Assembly (NCBI GenBank): GCA_963664715.2
Contig: CAXXUY010000003.1
Coordinates: 62,001-126,000, forward strand
DNA length: 64,000 bases
From: JAPOXR01 sp963664715
Lineage (GTDB): Bacteria > Pseudomonadota > Alphaproteobacteria > Rhodobacterales > Rhodobacteraceae
Reading direction: 5' to 3'
The position numbers and the translations under genes were made by a program. Positions 1-8,180 of the stretch are shown here, piece by piece. The notes under the pieces are model-generated. The model worked only from the letters and a program-made list of their open reading frames with translations. It did not search any database and had not been told where the DNA came from. Numbering within the stretch: position 1 is the stretch's first letter; each line of letters opens with the position of its first letter.

Positions 1-1040
1 CCGGGACCCAACTATGGTTGGCCGGAAACATCCCTGTTGCGGAGGCCAGGAAATGCGCCCGGGTGGCGCGGGTTGTCGTGGTGAGTTTCGACCTCGAGAA
101 TGTGGTCAGGGATGCACTCTTGTGTGTGTTGCCAAGCATCCGCCAACCTCAATTGACGGATGCGCTGGAAATGGGCACGGAAGAAGACTTTTACTTGAAT
201 TTCAAGCAATTGCGCCTGCCATGTGTTGGAAGAAGCTCGCCCGGCACCCGGCGGCAGACCTGAACAATCCGGCGTAATGTGCAGAATTGCCGGAGTTTGC
301 CATGGCGTGTTCAATTGAGTCTCCGGCCGGCCATTTCTGCCAGACTGTATCGGGCAATGCGGATTCCGATCGTGCAATTGCACCGGAAGCAATGGTCGCC
401 GTCGCTGACGAACTGTTCCTGGAATCAAGCGACACGACGGCTGTCATTTCGTTCACGTACAGATTCTGATTGGAATGCGGCTTTCCCTGTCAAGGTGAAC
501 GTCGAGTCATTCTTGCTGACATTGAAGCTTGAGGCTGCCATTGCCAGGCTCATCATAACGGTGAAACTGCTCGTTGTGCCGGCCCGGCACTGGCAAGCCG
601 GATTCCTCTTCAATCCGGCAAGGTGGCGCGGCATCCCGGCCGGTTGGCGCTTCGGCCGGGCAAATGGGCCTGCATCGGCGGTTGACGAGGAAGTGGTTGT
701 GATGCTGCCCCCCCTTGTGCGTTGCAATCCTCGGATCAGAATCCGTCCATCACCCGCGGGCCGGGCGAACCTGGAATAGCGGCATCATCCCTTTCCTGCC
801 GGTGCGAGTTGACGGAAAGCACGGACGGGTTGCCGTCTTGCTCATGGACCCCTGGCCAAGCGATGCGGATTGGCTAGGGAACGCGCGCATCGGTTTACAA
901 CTGCAACTGCCGTAGCGTCGGGCCAGTGACGCAGTCGTCGACCTGGTGGCGGATTGTTGCACATGATCTGTCCAGGCAGTTGCAGGGCAGATTGCAGCCG
1001 GGAGTCCATTTCGGGCAGCAATTGGCCAATTGCATGAGAA
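1..1040. other. No recognisable gene (about 1 kb)
   Basis: All frames on both strands were read. Open frames exist (for example minus strand 428-12, plus strand 287-469), but none gives a family-like motif, membrane segment or convincing ribosome-binding site. They break into one another, as expected of non-coding or heavily decayed sequence. A degraded gene too eroded to recognise is possible. Confidence 0.5.
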
Positions 1041-1069
1041 TTTTCAGCCTGGCCTGATCCTGATATAAT
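1041..1069 (+). promoter_or_regulatory. Sigma-70-type promoter of the MFS gene
   Basis: A perfect TATAAT at 1064-1069 is preceded by TG one base upstream, giving an extended -10 element. TTTTCA at 1041-1046 lies 17 bp upstream as a weak -35. The predicted start of transcription, near 1076, lies just before the ATG at 1093 of the MFS exporter. This leaves a very short leader and no clear Shine-Dalgarno sequence. Confidence 0.5.
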
Positions 1070-1092
1070 GATGCCCAATCTCTGGCCCGCCC

Positions 1093-2418
1093 ATGTTTCA
1101 AGTTCTTGCTGACCGAACATACCGTCACCTCTTCCTTGCACAGGTGATTTCCCTTGCAGGCACCGGACTTGCCACGATCGCGCTCGGTCTGCTTGCATTC
1201 GACCTTGCCGGCGGCAATGCGGGAATCGTGCTCGGAACCGTGTTCACGATCAAGATGGTTGCCTATATCGGAGTTGCGCCGTTTGCGGGCGCGTTCGTCC
1301 ATCTCGTGCCGCGGCGTGCTCTTCTCGTAGTTCTGGACGTCGTCAGGGCAATGGTTGCCTTGGCCTTGCCGTTCGTTACCGAGGCCTGGCACCTCTACGT
1401 CCTGATATTCGTATTGCAGTCGGCATCCGCCGCATTCACACCGACATACCAGGCAACCATCCCGGACGTCTTGCCGGAGGAATCGCGCTACACCCGGGCG
1501 CTCTCCCTTTCCCGGCTTGCCTACGACCTCGAGAACATCGTCAGCCCGACCCTCGCCGCACTACTCCTGCTCCTCATCCCTTATGATGCACTGTTTGTCG
1601 GAACGATGGCTGGGTTTCTCGCATCTGCAGCCTTCGTAGTCTCGGTAACCCTTCCGGACGCAAGAGGTTCCACTGAGGGCGGTGTGTTAAGCCGGGTCAC
1701 CCGAGGCATCCGGATCTACCTGGCCACACCGAGGCTGCGCGGCCTCCTTTCGCTGAATGTCACAGTGGCGGCAGCCGGGTCGATGGTACTGGTCAATTCG
1801 GTTGTACTCGTCCGGGGTGAACTGGGCCTTGGCGAAGAAGCCCTTGCGTGGACGATGGGGGCCTTTGGTTGTGGTTCGATGCTGTCCGCTTTCCTCCTCC
1901 CCCGGATGCTCGACAGGATTCATGACCGGACGATCATGTTGGCGGGTGGAGTGCTCATGGTTGCCAGCCTTGGCATTCTCGCGGTGGTCGTTTCACTTGC
2001 AGGCCTTGCCTGGCCGGCACTCCTGCTCATGTGGTTTGTCTTGGGACTTGGCTATTCCGGAGTTCTCACGCCGTCAGGTCGCCTGATTCTCCGTTCGTCG
2101 CGTTCAGCAGACCGTCCTGCCGTCTTTGCCGCACAATTTGCGCTGAGCCATGCGTGCTGGCTCGTGGCCTACCCGCTGTCGGGCTGGTTGATGACGGCAT
2201 TCGGAGCGGTGACGGCGCTGGCCGGGTTGACTGTGCTGGCCGTAATCGGAGTCGTGCTTGCCTTGCGACACTGGCCAGCCGACGACCGCGTCGAGTTGAT
2301 GCACCGCCATGACAATCTCCCTCCGGACCACCCTCACCTGAGCGGCGATCGCGAGCATGTGCACGCATTCGTGATCGACGACCTGCACAGGCACTGGCCA
2401 ACGGCGGGCAAGAACTGA
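1093..2418 (+). CDS. MFS exporter with histidine-rich C-terminal tail
   Basis: A 441-residue major facilitator superfamily protein of the inner membrane. Alternating hydrophobic segments fill residues 10 to about 395, in two six-helix halves separated by a basic loop near residues 190-215. The N-terminal ADRTYRHLFLAQVIS and the lack of a cleavable signal are typical of the EntS/NreB-like drug, siderophore or metal exporter branch. The last roughly 45 residues are soluble and histidine-rich (HRHDNLPPDHPHL, EHVHAF, DLHRHW). His-rich tails occur in nickel exporters of the NreB type, but also in uncharacterised relatives, so the substrate is not assigned. It stands alone, with its own extended -10 promoter upstream and the convergent DNA methyltransferase downstream. 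Confidence 0.85.
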   Translation: MFQVLADRTYRHLFLAQVISLAGTGLATIALGLLAFDLAGGNAGIVLGTVFTIKMVAYIGVAPFAGAFVHLVPRRALLVVLDVVRAMVALALPFVTEAWHLYVLIFVLQSASAAFTPTYQATIPDVLPEESRYTRALSLSRLAYDLENIVSPTLAALLLLLIPYDALFVGTMAGFLASAAFVVSVTLPDARGSTEGGVLSRVTRGIRIYLATPRLRGLLSLNVTVAAAGSMVLVNSVVLVRGELGLGEEALAWTMGAFGCGSMLSAFLLPRMLDRIHDRTIMLAGGVLMVASLGILAVVVSLAGLAWPALLLMWFVLGLGYSGVLTPSGRLILRSSRSADRPAVFAAQFALSHACWLVAYPLSGWLMTAFGAVTALAGLTVLAVIGVVLALRHWPADDRVELMHRHDNLPPDHPHLSGDREHVHAFVIDDLHRHWPTAGKN

Positions 2419-2479
2419 CCGTATCCTGCTTGTCCTCTGGAAGCAGTTCGCCCGAAATTAGGCTCGCCGGGTTGCTTGT

Positions 2480-3376
2480 TCAACTGCAGGCCAGGCTTCG
2501 CACGCGCTGTCTTGTCAGTTCAACATATTCCACGGAAGTGTCGTAACCCACCCAGTTCCGGCCGGACCCGGCGGCTGCCAGTGCCGTCTGGCCACTTCCC
2601 ATGAAGGGGTCCAGCACAAGATCGCCGGACCACGTATAGAGTTGGATCAGCCGCCTGGGAAGTTCAACCGGGAACGGCGCCGGGTGCCCCACCTTGCGTG
2701 CAGACGCCGCGGGAAACTCCCAGACGCTCCTTGTAAAATCCAGAAACTCATCCCTGCCTATCGTCGCCTCTCCGTCGCCAGGCTTGCGGGAAAACCGATC
2801 CTTGCAGAACACCAGAATGTATTCATGCGTATCCCTCAGGACCGGGTTAGACGGAGAACGCCAACTGCCCCACGCACAGGACGATCCGGCGCTTGCCGAC
2901 TTGTTCCAGATAATTTCACCTCGCATCAGGAAGCCGGCCGCCAGCATGTCTGCCGTAATGAACTGGTTCAGCGGGATGTAGGGCTTGCGCCCGAGATTCG
3001 CCACATTCACGCAGGCTCGCCCTCCCGGTGCGAGGACCCTGTGAGTCTCCTCCCACACCCTGCAAAGCATGGCCCTATATTCTTCCATTGTCAGGTCGGA
3101 ATCGTAATCCTTTCCGACATTGTAGGGCGGTGACGTCACCATCAAGTGCACGCTTCCAGTCGGCAGTTCGTGCATAGACTCGCTGCTGTGTTGAAAGACC
3201 AGGTTGATATGATCGGTATCCTGCCATTGCCCGGAAGGCAGGTGATTTTCCGGACCCAGAACTTCCGGATCCGTTTCGCGGCCGGGAGACTCATGGATCT
3301 TTCTCCGGTAGAATTCGGACGAGTCGTAGCCCGTCCTGCTTGTCGTTCCGAATGTCTTCATCCTTGGCCTGGACAT
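2480..3376 (-). CDS. Solitary site-specific DNA methyltransferase, beta class
   Basis: A 298-residue S-adenosylmethionine-dependent DNA methyltransferase. The catalytic motif IV TSPPYNVGKDYD lies near residue 81, and the cofactor-binding motif I VLDPFMGSGQTALAA near residue 257. The order IV before I defines the beta class. The (T)SPPY form of motif IV is more usual for N4-cytosine enzymes, while N6-adenine enzymes usually have DPPY, so N4mC is the likelier product. The region between holds the target-recognition part (W and aromatic-rich, 150-230). No cognate restriction endonuclease or specificity subunit is adjacent, so it is probably an orphan methylase or one half of a lost restriction-modification pair. 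The ATG start at 3376 is used; the first about 50 residues are poorly conserved in character, so an internal start is possible. Confidence 0.88.
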   Translation of the reverse strand: MSRPRMKTFGTTSRTGYDSSEFYRRKIHESPGRETDPEVLGPENHLPSGQWQDTDHINLVFQHSSESMHELPTGSVHLMVTSPPYNVGKDYDSDLTMEEYRAMLCRVWEETHRVLAPGGRACVNVANLGRKPYIPLNQFITADMLAAGFLMRGEIIWNKSASAGSSCAWGSWRSPSNPVLRDTHEYILVFCKDRFSRKPGDGEATIGRDEFLDFTRSVWEFPAASARKVGHPAPFPVELPRRLIQLYTWSGDLVLDPFMGSGQTALAAAGSGRNWVGYDTSVEYVELTRQRVRSLACS

Positions 3377-3804
3377 TCATGACCCTCCCGGATTCCGCCT
3401 GGCCCTCAAGCCTTCTCCAATCCTATTCTACTTTTTTTGCCGATAGTCCATCCGGCGGGATTTGAACTGCCTCGAATTCGGCGCCAACGCGGCTGCATGA
3501 TCGTTCACCGGCATCAGGCCACGATCGCAGGCCGGCAATCCCGGTACAGGCGAACTTGCCGGCGCCGGGCACTCCTTCAACCAGGCCGCGGGATAATCAC
3601 CTTCTGCAACTGCAGAATGGCGAGCAGGCAGGCAGACCTGTCCGCTGCCGCCGCGTTTCCACTTGAAATGTTGACGCACATGGCCCACGACTGCCTCGGC
3701 AGGTGACCGACCTGTCGGCATCGCGCCCCGCCGGACAACCAAACCGGTTGCCGGAACCCGGCGACGGTCCCAACCTGCCGAGCTTGCCACAGCCGGTGAA
3801 GTGA
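3377..3804. other. Intergenic stretch without a recognisable gene
   Basis: About 430 bp between the methyltransferase start and the DUF2842 gene. A long minus-strand open frame (4114-3428) crosses it, but has no family character and is antisense to DUF2842. A T-run at 3428-3437 (minus-strand reading: A-run) and a tRNA T-loop-like string near 3450 were examined and do not make a tRNA. Confidence 0.5.
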
Positions 3805-4035
3805 ATGAAATTGACATACCGGACAAGGAAGCGGCTTGCCCTGTTGATCCTCTGCGTTGGGCTGCCCTTCTACATATTCGCCGCGGTGACAATTCTCGGA
3901 CTGTTCGACCGGCCGCATATAGTCCTGGAAGTTGGAACCTACGCCTTGGCGGGCGTGCTCTGGGCCCTGCCTTTCCGCGCCATCTTTCGCGGAGTTGGAG
4001 CCGAGAACCCGGACCAACGGGCAGATGAACGCTGA
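3805..4035 (+). CDS. DUF2842 small membrane protein
   Basis: A 76-residue protein matching the DUF2842 pattern found in Alphaproteobacteria. It has a basic N-terminus, a first membrane segment at about residues 10-30 containing the GLPFYIFAAV string, a second at about 42-57 (YALAGVLWALPF), and the family-typical end FRAIFRGVGAENP. The function of the family is unknown. The ATG at 3805 gives the expected length; a GTG four bases earlier is out of frame. It sits alone between the methyltransferase and the TerB-PhnD-amidotransferase run. Confidence 0.78.
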   Translation: MKLTYRTRKRLALLILCVGLPFYIFAAVTILGLFDRPHIVLEVGTYALAGVLWALPFRAIFRGVGAENPDQRADER

Positions 4036-4191
4036 TTGCAGGTTGGAGATGATCATATCCATTTGCTTGACTGCCGGCAGGCAATGTTCCCGGCCAGCCA
4101 GGAACCAGAGCCAATACCGGTCTGAATTCATCCCCGGTGAAGTGATCGCCTGAACGTTGATAATCCTTGCTCCCTCCAATATTGATCAGGC

Positions 4192-4635
4192 ATGATCAAG
4201 TCGCTGTTCACCAGCTTGTTTGCGGAACAGGAAGAATGCCTGCCGCAGGACGAGTCCAGACTTGCCCTTGCCGTGCTGCTGGTTCGCGTCGGCAGGGCGG
4301 ACAATGAATACTCAAGCGACGAGAAACGCCGGACCGACAAGATCCTGGCCGCAAGATTTGACCTCGCGCCGGAAGAGGCTGCCGAACTGCGGCAGGAAGC
4401 GGAGCGCACTGAAATGGAAGTTGCGGACAATGTCAGCTTCACGCGGGCACTCAAGAGGTCAGTGCCCTTCGAGGAAAGGGTAGGTCTTGTCGAGGCACTC
4501 TGGGAAGTCGTCATGGCCGACCGGACCCGTGACTACGCCGAAGACGGTTTCCTGCGGCTTGCCACGAAACTTCTGGGCGTCAGCGATCGCGACAGCGCTC
4601 TGGCGCGCCAGAGAGTGATCTCCCGGATGACATGA
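4192..4635 (+). CDS. TerB-family tellurite-resistance-like protein
   Basis: A 147-residue all-helical, acidic protein of the TerB/DjlA N-terminal type. The conserved features are visible: an LAVLLVRVGRADNEYSSDE stretch (residues about 29-47) resembling the metal-coordinating acidic first helix pair, and a second copy-like LVEALWEVVMADRTRDYAEDG (about 101-121). TerB domains bind divalent metal and act in stress-related complexes; the role here is unknown. Its stop overlaps the start of the next gene (ATGA at 4632-4635), indicating translational coupling with the PhnD-like protein. No other ter genes are nearby. Confidence 0.8.
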   Translation: MIKSLFTSLFAEQEECLPQDESRLALAVLLVRVGRADNEYSSDEKRRTDKILAARFDLAPEEAAELRQEAERTEMEVADNVSFTRALKRSVPFEERVGLVEALWEVVMADRTRDYAEDGFLRLATKLLGVSDRDSALARQRVISRMT

Positions 4636-5420
4636 TCGTCAGCCTTCCCATGTATGACCGGCCCGAAACAGCGCCGGCGACTGACAGGTTCTGGGACCTG
4701 ACCCGGAAACAGCTTGCGCAAAGAGGCATATCGGCTCCCGAGGCGCTCGACCGTTCTTCCGACATCGGCGCTGCATGGAACAGCGATGAACTCCTTCTCT
4801 CACAGACCTGCAGTCTTCCATTTCGCACGAAGTTTGCCGGAAAGGTCCGGATCGTCGGGACACCGGATATCAGGCTGAAGGACTGCCCGCCGGGCTATTA
4901 TTGCAGCGTGTTGATCGCAGGTCCCGAAGACAGCCGCTCCCGCATCGAAGAGTTCAACGGCGCCGTGCTGGCCTATAACGACGAACTGTCCCAATCCGGT
5001 TGGGCTGCCCCGATTGCGCACGCGGAACGGCGCGGGATGTCATTTGGTGGATATTACAGGACCGGAAGCCACGAGGAGTCAGCAGAAGCGGTCGCGCAGG
5101 GGGTCGCGGAAATTGCGGCCCTGGACGTTCACTCCTGGCGACTGATCCGACGATTCTGTCCCCTTGCATCGTCACTGCGCGTCCTGGGACAGACGGGATT
5201 CACCCCCGGTCTTCCACTCATCACTGCAATGGGTGAACTGACCGATCTCTTGTTCGCAGCGGTGTCGGCTGCAATCGAGGTCGCAGACCCGTCCGACCTT
5301 GAACTGCTGCCCTTCCGCGGCATCGCAAGGATTCCCGAGGACGCTTACCTTTCGCTTCCCAAGCCCGGTCGGCCGGCTTCACCGGCAGTGACGGCCTCTC
5401 GGCAACGGCGGCGGAGGTGA
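4632..5420 (+). CDS. PhnD-like substrate-binding-fold protein without signal peptide
   Basis: A 262-residue protein resembling the PhnD/SsuA/transferrin-type type II periplasmic binding fold (MIVSLPMYDRPETAPATDRFW at the start, later SGWAAPIAHAERRGMSFGGYYRTGSHEESAEAVAQG and DVHSWRLIRRFCP, the usual domain-2 hinge features). Unlike true phosphonate or phosphite binding proteins it has no N-terminal signal peptide or lipobox. It should therefore be cytoplasmic and may serve as a sensor or enzyme-like protein rather than an importer component. It is coupled to terB by ATGA overlap, and is followed by a glutamine amidotransferase gene in the same direction. No ABC permease or ATPase accompanies it. 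The C-terminal 20 residues are low-complexity and basic. Confidence 0.7.
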   Translation: MIVSLPMYDRPETAPATDRFWDLTRKQLAQRGISAPEALDRSSDIGAAWNSDELLLSQTCSLPFRTKFAGKVRIVGTPDIRLKDCPPGYYCSVLIAGPEDSRSRIEEFNGAVLAYNDELSQSGWAAPIAHAERRGMSFGGYYRTGSHEESAEAVAQGVAEIAALDVHSWRLIRRFCPLASSLRVLGQTGFTPGLPLITAMGELTDLLFAAVSAAIEVADPSDLELLPFRGIARIPEDAYLSLPKPGRPASPAVTASRQRRRR

Positions 5421-5500
5421 CAGGCCGGACGAAGACACTTGCTGAACCGGCCGAAAATGACATATCTGGTTGTGCGGCAGGCTGCCGAGGGATGGCCGAC

Positions 5501-6202
5501 ATGAAGATCGGAATTCTGCAGACGGGATACTCCCCGCCCGACCTGGTCGAACGGCACGGCCAGTATCCGGACATGTTCAGGCAATTGTTGAAGGGGCACG
5601 GGTTCACATTCGAGACCTGGGAGGTCGTCGGAGACGTCTTTCCGGAGTCGGCGGGCGATGCAGATGGGTGGCTCGTCACCGGATCGAAATACTCCGTTTA
5701 TCAGGACCTGCCATGGATCCGGAAACTCGAGCAGTTCCTGAGGGATTGCTACCAGGAGGGGGTCCCGATTGTCGGCGTCTGTTTTGGCCATCAGGTTCTG
5801 GCGCGGGCACTCGGCGGCAAGGTGGAGAAGTTCGCCGGCGGATGGGGAATCGGCAGGCAGTCCTACGAGTTCGACGGCAAGCCGGTTTACCTCAACGCCT
5901 GGCACCAGGACCAGGTCACGGAGCTGCCGAAGGATGCGCGGGTGACTGGGTCCTCGGAATTCTGCAGGTTCGCCATGTTGTCTTATGGCGAGCGCGCCAT
6001 GTCGGTTCAGGCGCACCCCGAATTCGGCAATTCGTTCATCGAGGGGCTGATTGAAAAGCGGGGCGTCGGAGCGATCCCGGCCGCGCAACTCGACAAGGCA
6101 AGATCAGGCTTGGACGAGAAGGATCAGGGAACCGAATTCGCCCGGGTCATTTCCGAGTTCTTCAGGAATTCGAGGACTTCGCCGCAGGGGCGTGCAGCCT
6201 GA
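5501..6202 (+). CDS. Class I glutamine amidotransferase-like protein
   Basis: A 233-residue stand-alone GATase1 domain. The nucleophile elbow GVCFGHQVLARALGG contains the catalytic Cys and the oxyanion region, and AHPEFGN (about residue 177) supplies the His-Glu pair, so the triad is complete. The N-terminal MKIGILQTGYSPPDLVERHG and TGSKYSVYQDLPWI match the GMP-synthase-like subfamily often annotated as gamma-glutamyl or peptide-acting amidotransferases. The exact substrate is unknown. The ATG at 5501 was preferred because GAGG at 5487-5490 lies 10 bases upstream; the ATG at 5492 is too close, although the open frame extends back to 5417. It follows the TerB-PhnD-like pair in the same direction. 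Confidence 0.82.
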   Translation: MKIGILQTGYSPPDLVERHGQYPDMFRQLLKGHGFTFETWEVVGDVFPESAGDADGWLVTGSKYSVYQDLPWIRKLEQFLRDCYQEGVPIVGVCFGHQVLARALGGKVEKFAGGWGIGRQSYEFDGKPVYLNAWHQDQVTELPKDARVTGSSEFCRFAMLSYGERAMSVQAHPEFGNSFIEGLIEKRGVGAIPAAQLDKARSGLDEKDQGTEFARVISEFFRNSRTSPQGRAA

Positions 6203-6230
6203 CGACCCGGCAACCGCGGAATGGCGGCCG

Positions 6231-7037
6231 TTACACGAAGTCGACGTGAATTTTCCCGAGCGGACCGAAATCTGCTGTAACCGAACTTCCCTTCCCGACC
6301 CGGAAATACCTGGTGCAGGAACCTGACATGATGATGTCATTGCGCATGATCGCTCCTTCGCGACCTCCGGTCTCGGCCAACCTGTTTGCCAGCCATGCCA
6401 CAGCGGCAACCGGGTTTCCCATGACCCTGCCGGTCGTGCTGACTTCGGTCTTGCCGTCCACTTCGATCGTCACGGGCGTGTTTGCCAGGTCGACTTCGTC
6501 GGGGCTGAATTCCTTGTCACCCAGAACCAGCCGGCCGAAGAGAACGTTGTCGGCAACCATGTCAACTGTCTTGGCCTTGTGCAGGCCGATACGCGAATCC
6601 ACGATCTCGATGGCGGGTCTGACACACTGCACCGCATCCAGCGCGTTCTGAACGGTGACGCCGGGGCCCTCCAGATCCCTTGCCATCACGAATGCCAGTT
6701 CGGGTTCCGCATAAGGTTCGCACAAGCTGTCGGTATCGACCGGTTCACCATGCTTGATTTCGAAGTCCGAGAACAGATATCCGAATTCCGGTGCGTTTAT
6801 TCCCAGCTCCTGCTGAGTGGCCGGCGATGTGAAAGCCAGCTTGAATCCCGACGGCATGCCGGCGTACCGCCCGAGAAGGTTGGCCATTCTGCGCCGGACT
6901 TCGACGGCGGCATCATAGTCGATCCCGTGGGTCTCGCTGGGAGGATCGATCGTCTGCCTGTTCCTGACCGCGTCATGCAACTGCATGGCAATGTCGTCCA
7001 GAATGAGTTCGGAGAATTTCCTCTTGGAATCTGTCAT
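6231..7037 (-). CDS. 2-keto-4-pentenoate hydratase / 2-oxo-hepta-ene-dioate hydratase family (FAH fold)
   Basis: A 268-residue member of the MhpD/HpaH/DmpE group in the fumarylacetoacetate-hydrolase superfamily. These cytosolic, Mg-dependent enzymes hydrate or decarboxylate the enol products of aromatic meta-cleavage. Supporting strings are ELGINAPEFGYLF, EPELAFVMARDLEG (metal-ligand Glu pair), the PAIEIVDSRI segment with Asp, MVADNVLFGRLVLG and the end PVAAVAWLANRLAETGG. The start at 7037 (MTDSKRK) follows an AAGGGG about ten bases upstream; the longer frame to 7067 would overlap phaR. No ring-cleavage partner lies next to it. The lig cluster 8 kb away uses a different lower pathway, so its substrate is open. 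Confidence 0.83.
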   Translation of the reverse strand: MTDSKRKFSELILDDIAMQLHDAVRNRQTIDPPSETHGIDYDAAVEVRRRMANLLGRYAGMPSGFKLAFTSPATQQELGINAPEFGYLFSDFEIKHGEPVDTDSLCEPYAEPELAFVMARDLEGPGVTVQNALDAVQCVRPAIEIVDSRIGLHKAKTVDMVADNVLFGRLVLGDKEFSPDEVDLANTPVTIEVDGKTEVSTTGRVMGNPVAAVAWLANRLAETGGREGAIMRNDIIMSGSCTRYFRVGKGSSVTADFGPLGKIHVDFV

Positions 7038-7063
7038 GTCGGACACCCCTTGTCCTGTCCTCG

Positions 7064-7621
7064 TCAAAGATTGGACACCTTGGCCTGCAGTTCCGCAAGC
7101 TGTTTCTTGATGGCTTCCAGCTCTGTCTCGTCTCCACCGTTGTCTTCGGAAGCAGTCTCAGGTTCCTGGTCCTGACCCTGCCCGCCGGTCGACCAGTAAT
7201 TCATGAAGGAACTGAAGGCCTCGCGTTGCTGGCGCTCGAATTCCCGCATTGCATACATCGGATCTGACATGGCCTGAACGCTTTCCATGACCTGATCCTG
7301 GCTCTTCCTCAAGAACTGGAACGCCATGTCAAGAAACTTCGGAACAACGTCCCCCGCCTTGTCGTTGTAGGTCCTGACCGCCGCCATCAGGACGTTCAGC
7401 GGCAGGATCTCCTCACCCCTCGACTCGTGGTCGGCGATGATCTGGACGAGGTACTGCCTGGTCAGGTCATCACCTGTCTTCCGGTCGACGATGCGAACGT
7501 CCCTGCCCGTCCTTATGAAATCGGCAATTTCCTGAACAGTGACGTATTCACTGGTCTCGGAATTATAGAGGCGCCGGCTTGCATAGCGCTTGATCAAGAG
7601 TGGTTCTTCCGCTTCGCTCAT
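7064..7621 (-). CDS. phaR: Polyhydroxyalkanoate synthesis repressor PhaR
   Basis: A 185-residue regulator that binds both nascent PHA and the promoters of phasin and its own gene, and so times granule-protein synthesis. The diagnostic N-terminal PHB/PHA accumulation DNA-binding domain is clear (RYASRRLYNSETSEYVTVQE, then IADFIRTGRDVRIVDRKTG). It is followed by the accumulation regulatory repeat (LPLNVLMAAVRTYNDKAGDVVPKFLDM). The C-terminus is polar and ends in a predicted coiled coil (ETELEAIKKQLAELQAKVSNL). The ATG at 7621 gives the normal family length; the open frame continues upstream to 7867 without family character. It lies far from phaC (27.3 kb), so the pha genes are dispersed. Confidence 0.93.
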   Translation of the reverse strand: MSEAEEPLLIKRYASRRLYNSETSEYVTVQEIADFIRTGRDVRIVDRKTGDDLTRQYLVQIIADHESRGEEILPLNVLMAAVRTYNDKAGDVVPKFLDMAFQFLRKSQDQVMESVQAMSDPMYAMREFERQQREAFSSFMNYWSTGGQGQDQEPETASEDNGGDETELEAIKKQLAELQAKVSNL

Positions 7622-8180
7622 GCCAATTCCAGGATTTTGCGGACAATTGGCGGGGCCAAACATGTCCCTCTGGCCTTCCATGGTAACATACTTGTCTGCA
7701 AACGTGAAACCTGCATCCGCATGAGGGCGGGGCATAGCTGTTCCGGCACCAACAGCAACTCGGGACACCGACGGCGCATTCCGCAGCCAGGATGTCCAGT
7801 TCTGCCTGCGCGGCTCTCCCAAGGCAGCCGGGGCAACCAGCCCTGCCAACCAAATCCGACCCTGCAATTTTCCGTGGATGGCAATTCAGTGCAGTGATGC
7901 GATTACGGCATGTCGAGACATTGCTGGCGCCGGTGGAGGCCGGCTCCATCCGCGTTTCGGCGGAACGCCCGGGAAAATCCAAGTCCACGCCAACCAAGCA
8001 TCAAACTGCCACCAGCACTGTTTCGGATCGGGTGATTTCGGCACGCGGTCGCGTGGCATGAATTCCCGGATGAAGGTGCGGAAGTGAACGCATATGTCGA
8101 CCGGTCAACTTGCTTCCAACCGGGCTTCGAACTCTGGATGGCTGGTTCCTTGCTGGGCTTCCCGATTGCCGGGGACAGGG
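7622..8180. other. Intergenic stretch without a recognisable gene; should contain the phaR promoter
   Basis: About 560 bp upstream of phaR and downstream of the aminotransferase gene. Frames on both strands show no family motifs. No CTGC-N-GCAG type PhaR operator could be defined with confidence. Confidence 0.45.

Noticed and set aside
3440..3480. tRNA-like T-loop string on the minus strand (GTTCAAATCC)
   Set aside because: The T-stem does not pair and no matching acceptor or anticodon arm can be drawn in the next 80 bases.
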